Shown here: in pieces, positions 59,601-64,000 of the stretch
How positions within the stretch are numbered: position 1 is the stretch's first letter
Layout: the number at the start of each line of letters is the position of its first letter
NCBI RefSeq assembly: GCF_958979055.1
Contig: NC_084886.1
Coordinates: forward strand, 48,067,654-48,131,653
DNA length: 64,000 nucleotides
Reading direction: 5' to 3'
Source of the DNA: Alnus glutinosa
Taxonomy: Eukaryota; Streptophyta; Magnoliopsida; Fagales; Betulaceae
Notes under the pieces: model-generated
Told to the model about the DNA's origin: nothing
Database searches by the model: none
The model's input: the letters and a program-made list of their open reading frames with translations, nothing else
Program-made: the position numbers and the translations under genes

Positions 59601-60586
59601 GAGAAAGAGGAATGTTGCGGTAGTGGAGTGGTGTTGCATGTGTAAGAAGAGTGTGGAGTCCATTGATCACTTGTTGATTCGTTGTGAAGTAGCAAGAGAG
59701 TTATGGAGCTCTATTCTTAATCTATTTGGTGTTTATTGGGTTATGTCTAGACGGGTTAACGATTTGTTGGTGAGTTGGGAAGGCCGGGTAGGGCGTGGGA
59801 ATATTATGGAAGTATGGAAGTTGGCTCCATTGTGTTTAATATGGTACCTTTGGAGAGCACGGAATGCTCAAAGCTTTGAAGATGTAAAGATTTTGGTGCT
59901 AGAGTTGTGGAGGATCATGTTCAACATTTTATATACTTGGATAGCACATCATAGCTTGCTTGTTTCTAGTTTTGTAGGTTTTTTGAACTTTTGTTCATCT
60001 TTTTCTTCTGATTAGGGGGTTAGCTTGTATACTTCTTGTATACTAGGGTTGTGCCCCACTATGCTTATTTAATGATATTAAATTACTTATAGAAAAAAAA
60101 AAAAAGAAGAGAATTATAAATACAAAGGGTACAGAAAGTTCCCCTAACAATTACAAACAAAAATTCAGAAGATCTACAAAACCTGCCTATCAATAGTAGA
60201 AAGGTTTCCACTAATACATAGGAAAACTTTTACCAGAAAAAGAAAAATTTCAGGATTTCCCCTTTTGAAGCAAAAGTAGTTTTCTAAACAATACACTAGA
60301 TGTGCCAACGCAACACCAACAAGGCAACAACAAAGAAAAAAAAAAAGAGTAATTGACACAGAATTTGAATAATTTTGTAAAAACGTACATTCAAAGCCTA
60401 GAGTAACAATACAATCACATGTACGAGCTCGAATTTCATTAGTATTATTTTTTTGATAAGTACATGTATGAGCTCAAAAGTTGAGAACAGAAACAAAGAA
60501 GAAATTGAACTTCAGAGCAACAAAGATACTGCATACCGTGCTGAATCATTTACAAGTGCAAATGGAGTAACGCAACCCAAAGGTAC
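53649..60586 (-). CDS. YbaK/ProXp-type aminoacyl-tRNA deacylase, 3' seven exons (5' end outside window)
   Basis: Exons on the minus strand, 5' to 3': 60586-60537, 58666-58584, 55944-55874, 55776-55638, 54285-54149, 54068-53970, 53744-53649. All have GT/AG borders and consistent phases, giving 224 residues to TGA. The first three encode the C-terminal half of a YbaK/prolyl-tRNA-editing domain: VPLGCVTPFALVNDSAR (substrate loop), LLLDQ, CLFHPLSNDMT and LDKFLRSIGRD. Arabidopsis At1g44835 has the same layout by memory. The family hydrolyses mischarged tRNA (Ala-tRNA-Pro or similar) in trans. The remaining four exons encode a low-complexity linker (NPPDLAALVPSDS), a helical VEEILDKTSALLLSE segment and a C-terminal tail with NTAYTEGFSTAQVMF. 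The N-terminal half (metal-free active-site lysine region) is not found before 61.5 kb and must lie beyond 64 kb. Long introns carry LINE, SINE and MITE insertions. Confidence 0.85.
54383..54402. repeat. Homopolymer C20 in the deacylase intron
   Basis: Twenty consecutive C, followed by another 18 bases nearly all C. Rare in AT-rich plant introns; it may mark a low-confidence assembly region. Confidence 0.9.
56335..56540. mobile_element. Candidate hAT-like MITE in the deacylase intron
   Basis: Ends AGGGCTTGCTTTGGATTGTG and AACGCAATCCCAATCAGGCTCT are inverted repeats; the interior has AAAAAGTGCTTTT motifs facing both ways. Target duplication unclear. Confidence 0.55.
57650..58080. repeat. Repeat-like block in the deacylase intron
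   Basis: Contains an AATAACTGAATTGATCC-like segment that recurs inverted further on (58235-58300), T/A tracts, and a GGTGGCTAGCCACC palindrome near 57921-57934. Probably a degraded foldback with a SINE nested in it. Confidence 0.4.
58154..58227 (+). mobile_element. tRNA-derived SINE fragment
   Basis: A-box-like GATAGTTCAATCGGCTGGGG, then GACCACACCTCATGAAGTAG, and a short A-rich tail; the B-box part is reduced. Same family as 39804 and 43381. Confidence 0.6.
59406..60105 (+). mobile_element. 5'-truncated L1-type LINE with target duplication
   Basis: Carries a 174-codon frame (59491-60015) with the ORF2 zinc-binding region: TTALRKILTLDNLRKR, CCMCKKSVESIDHLLIRC, ARELWSSIL, and LIWYLWRARNAQSFED. 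A LINE-type 3' UTR and an A-tract (60093-60105) follow. TTATAAATACAA occurs just upstream (59394-59405) and just after the tail (60114-60125), a likely 12-bp target-site duplication. It sits in an intron of the deacylase gene, antisense to it. It has lost the endonuclease and reverse transcriptase. Confidence 0.8.
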
Positions 60587-60605
60587 CTAGCAACAAAAAA
60601 AAAAT

Positions 60606-61165
60606 TGATAAAAGACTTCAGAGAGCAGATTAAAGTCAAAACAATGAGAAGTTCAGACATACAACATATTCTTCCATTAAATAAAATTATGACTACACGC
60701 TTCAGTTACTCAAAACTGAAAGTATCTTCTTCTTTTTTTAAATAAGAACAAAACAGAAAGTATCTACTTGAATATATTGATTTAACACTGATATGGCAAG
60801 ATGGTCATTCTTCTTAGTAAAAGACATATATTAGCCACCCTACCCAAATAACTAAACTAGCAAGTGGTCAATCAAACAGGCATGGAGCGCTCAACCAGAA
60901 AATGTGGACGAATCCACCACCAGAGTCATCCTCCACCTCATAGCTCAATTAAGGAAAAATATTATGCGCAAATACGATGTCTCACGAAAGTGATATGGTA
61001 TTTGTGCCTTTCAAGATATCAAAGCATATAGTATATGAGCAAGGTAATTTTCCAGCTTCTACATATACTTCAAGAGTCATAATTCAACATATCTTTACAT
61101 CACACTAAATAAGATGTTAATCAAGTACCTATACCGATAAGATGATATCTAAGAATAACCTCTCT
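60606..61165. other. Deacylase intron sequence
   Basis: I looked here on the minus strand for the preceding exon (expected to end with an LQ codon pair before VPLGCV) and did not find it. AT-rich, no gene. Confidence 0.5.
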
Positions 61166-61262
61166 TCCCCTGGTTAAGTGTCTCCTTGTTTCTCTTGTAT
61201 ACTTCATGTGTACTTGGGTTGCGCCTTTTGCATTTTTTAATAAATTGCGTTTACTTATATAT
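61166..61262 (+). mobile_element. LINE 3' UTR fragment
   Basis: CTCTTGTATACTTCATGTGTAC, TTGGGTTGCGCC and TTACTTAT resemble the 3' end of the LINE at 60020-60090. No coding part or tail. Confidence 0.55.
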
Positions 61263-61528
61263 ATAAAGTGTGTCCTAGCATATAATATTTTGGGAAGAAA
61301 GATGTGGTGGAGGGAACACCTTATGTATTCTGGATTTGGCTCATATTAACGAACTATAATTGGAAACAAATATGAGAAATTTATAAAACCAACAAACCTT
61401 GCTACAAAATGGTAGATAGTAAATGATTAAGTTCGTGTAGTATGTAACATTTTTATTCCTCTATATTCTCTATTCTAATCCTGAAGTAAGAACTTACTAT
61501 CTTTTCTTATTTAATAAGTAATAAAATT

Positions 61529-64000
61529 TTATTTCTTCCGGTCCTTCTTACTCTTCCGCCTATTACCATTGGGCTTAAAGCCCGGCCCAACCAAAAGGAG
61601 CCCTTCACGGACCCTACTCAGGGCTCGGTCCACGTCAACCTGCAGCTTCTCCAACTGGCTTTGCCAGAGCAACAAAGCGGAAAACGTGTCTTCCCCTCCA
61701 ATCAACTGAAAGCCTGCGTAAGTTTCACCAAAGGAACACTCTAACTTGCCTCGAACAGCAGAATGGGACTGTGCGTCTGATTTAGGCAATCGTCTGACAC
61801 CTTCACGTTCTCAGAGACATAACGGTCATGAAGGTCTTTACCCAGAGGATGCACCAGCTGAACCTGCTTCGACCCTTCCTTCTCCGGTTGACAAGAGCCT
61901 GTGCACAGGACTTCCGCGTAAGATGGTGCACCGTCTAAGCCATTAGAACCAGTAGCAGCACCAATGATAACTCCATCACCATCTATCCATTCCTTCACTG
62001 GCAGAGGTCCAAGCCGAACCAAACCTTACCCAACTCTACTAGGAATCTACTCCATCCCCACCCATCACAACCTTCAGGAATGTAAATAATCCCTCTCAGA
62101 CCACCCAAAGCATAGGCTGCCACTTCAAGGAATCTTCCAGCTACGTTAGCACCTCGCCTAACGATGATAACCTTGGACCCCTCCCTGAAGGACCTAACAA
62201 AATCCTTCCCTGAAAGATCTAGGGAAGTTCGTCTTAACGCTGCTATGATGAAGTTCTCAGACTTTATTTTTGAGCAGGGCCGCATGGATTTCCCTCTTGT
62301 AGGAGGGACTTTTACGTGGTCCAATAATCAAGAGAATCCCTCTTGGTCTCGTCTTGATAGATTTCTTGTTCCTCTAGACTGGGAGGTCAAGTTTCCAGGT
62401 TCTATACAGAAAAGGCTTCCTAGATTGTGTTCTGATCATTTTCCTATTCTTCTTGATTGTGGTGGCATTCATTGGGGTCCAGACCGTTCAAGTTTGAGAA
62501 TATGTGGTTAAAGGCTGAAGGGTTTGTGGATAGGGTCCGGCTTTGGTGGGCGTCTTATCGCTTTCAAGGCTCTCCTAGCTTCATCTTCTCTCAAAAGCTT
62601 AAGGCTTTAAAGGTTGATCTCAAGAGATGGAACGAACAGGAGTTTGGTAATGTGGAGTTTCGCAAAAAAATGCACATGGAAGAATTATGTACTCTTGATA
62701 GGTTGGAGGAACAACATGGTTTATCTCCCGAAGAAAAGGTGAGGAAATGTGTGGTCATCAGAGATCTGGAGAATTCTATTTTACAGGAAGAGATTAGCTG
62801 GAAACAGAAGTCTAGGGTTCTTTGGCTTAAAGAGGGTGATAAATGCACTAAATTTTTTCATCAAATAGCCAACTCAAATAGGAGGTCTAACTCCATAGAG
62901 TCGCTCTCTGTCAATGACTCTATTTCTTCCGACCAGCAGGTCATCAGGGATCATGTTGTTCAATTCTATGAGTCTCTTTTTGCAGAACCTCTCCCATGGA
63001 GGCCTAGGTTAGATAACCTTGCTTTCGACACTCTGGATGCAGCTGAGGCCTCTTCCTTAGAACTTCCTTTCGAGGAAATGGAGGTCTTAAAGGTGGTGAA
63101 ATGCATGAATTGAGACAAGGCACCAAGTCCTGATGGGTTCTCTCTTGCGTTTTTCCAAGACTGCTGGGATGTGATCAAGACAGATCTCATGGGGGTATTC
63201 TGGGACTTTCACTCTCATAGCAAGTTTGTCAAAAGCATTAATGCCACTTTTATTGCCTTAATTCCGAAGAAGTCTGGGGCTGTGGATCTTAAGGATTTTC
63301 GTCCTATCAATCTTGTAAGTGGTGTTTACAAGATCATTGCAAAAGTCCTTGCAAATAGACTTAAAAAGGTTGTGGAGAGGATTATCTCGTCCCCTCAAAA
63401 TGCTTTTGTGAAAGGTAGGCAAATTCTTGATTCAGTTCTTATAGCTAATAAGTGCTTGAATAGTCGCATCAAATCCGGTGAACCAGGGTTACTTTGCAAG
63501 CTGGATATTGAGAAGGCCTATGATCATGTCAACTGGGATTTCTTATTGTATATGTTGAGAAGATGTGGCTTTGGGGAGAGATGGTGTTCCTGCATAGCGC
63601 ATTGTATTTCTACGGTGCGGTTCTCTGTTTTGGTGAATGGCACCCCAACTGGTTTTTTCAGCAGCTCTCGTGGCCTTAGACAGGGTGATCCTCTGTCACC
63701 TCTCTTGTTTGTTATTGTGATGGAGGCTCTTAGTAAGTTGTTCTCTGCTACTGTCCAAAGGGGCTTCCTATCAAGTTTTTCTGTGGGTTCTGGCAGTAGT
63801 GAAGTGATTAACATTTCTCATCTATTGTTCGCAAACGATACTTTAGTCTTTTGCGGGGCTAATTCTGATCATCTTCATTATCTACGTTTGTTACTTCTGT
63901 CCTTTGAAGCTATTTCAGGTTTAAAAATTAATTTGGCTAAGTCTGTTATGGTTCCTGTGGGTTATGTGGATAATATGGGCGATTTGGCTGGCATCTTGGG
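61529..64000 (+). mobile_element. L1-type LINE with inverted 5' segment; ORF2 pseudogene running off the window
   Basis: 61529 to about 62205 encodes the C-terminal part of LINE ORF1 on the minus strand (FREGSKVIIVRRG, GRFLEVAAYALGG, IPEGCDGWGWSRFLVELGK, to a basic end). From about 62200 the plus strand encodes ORF2: endonuclease C-terminus (FPLVGGTFTWSN, WSRLDRFL, LPRLCSDHFPILLDCGG), connector (VLWLKEGDKCTKFFHQIANS) and reverse transcriptase ([47 protein letters not shown]). Damage: a frameshift near 62480-62500, a TGA at 63111-63113 where Gly is usual, and FAND instead of the catalytic FADD (63828-63839). The element cannot be active. The junction near 62195-62210 separates inverted from forward parts. 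Confidence 0.85.

Noticed and set aside
1..64000. CRISPR arrays, operons, phage or plasmid systems
   Set aside because: No regularly spaced repeats with unique spacers; gene structure is eukaryotic throughout.

Overview
The window is plant nuclear DNA, almost certainly from a woody or long-lived eudicot. Evidence: AT-rich intergenic DNA, GT-AG introns, TATA-box promoters, plant-specific gene families, and dense plant transposon debris (L1-type LINEs, a CACTA element, MULE-like MITEs, tRNA-derived SINEs, a solo LTR). The species cannot be fixed from sequence alone. I see no bacterial, organellar, CRISPR or viral system.

Layout. 0.5-5.4 kb: a two-exon PLP aminotransferase of the kynurenine/glutamine-transaminase K type (+). 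8.0-8.5 kb: an orphaned 5' gene piece cut off by a MITE. 10.0-11.5 kb: an intronless PHT1 phosphate:H+ symporter (+) with two MITEs in its upstream region. 13.6-14.5 kb: a LINE relic. 16.0-17.2 kb: a CACTA-type element that appears to carry a fragment of a glyoxalase-I-family gene. 20.5-22.6 kb: a three-exon membrane-anchored MORN-repeat protein (+) preceded by a 38-codon uORF. As I remember the Arabidopsis map, the aminotransferase and MORN genes correspond to the neighbours At1g77670 and At1g77660, so this is probably conserved microsynteny with a phosphate transporter now between them.

22.6-33.5 kb has no convincing gene, only repeats and foldback elements. 33.5-51.7 kb looks like an old tandem segmental duplication. 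The left unit holds a broken zinc-ribbon/RING-H2 gene (premature stop, 1-base deletion, internal deletion) and has taken in a 3.15-kb solo LTR with a perfect 5-bp target duplication. The right unit holds the intact single-exon RING-H2 E3 ligase gene (48.8-49.9 kb).

53.6-60.6 kb (-) carries the seven 3' exons of a plant YbaK/ProXp-type aminoacyl-tRNA deacylase with a C-terminal extension. Its 5' exons lie beyond the window. Its long introns contain three LINE-derived pieces, the last (61.5-64.0 kb) with the inverted-5'/forward-3' structure expected of twin priming and a mutated reverse-transcriptase active site.

The genes do not form a pathway; they are independent nuclear genes. The most notable observations are the CACTA element with a captured glyoxalase fragment, the sets of foldback elements with exact 9-10-bp or 7-bp target duplications, the RING duplication with decay of one copy, and the twin-primed LINE. 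None is a clearly new biological system.
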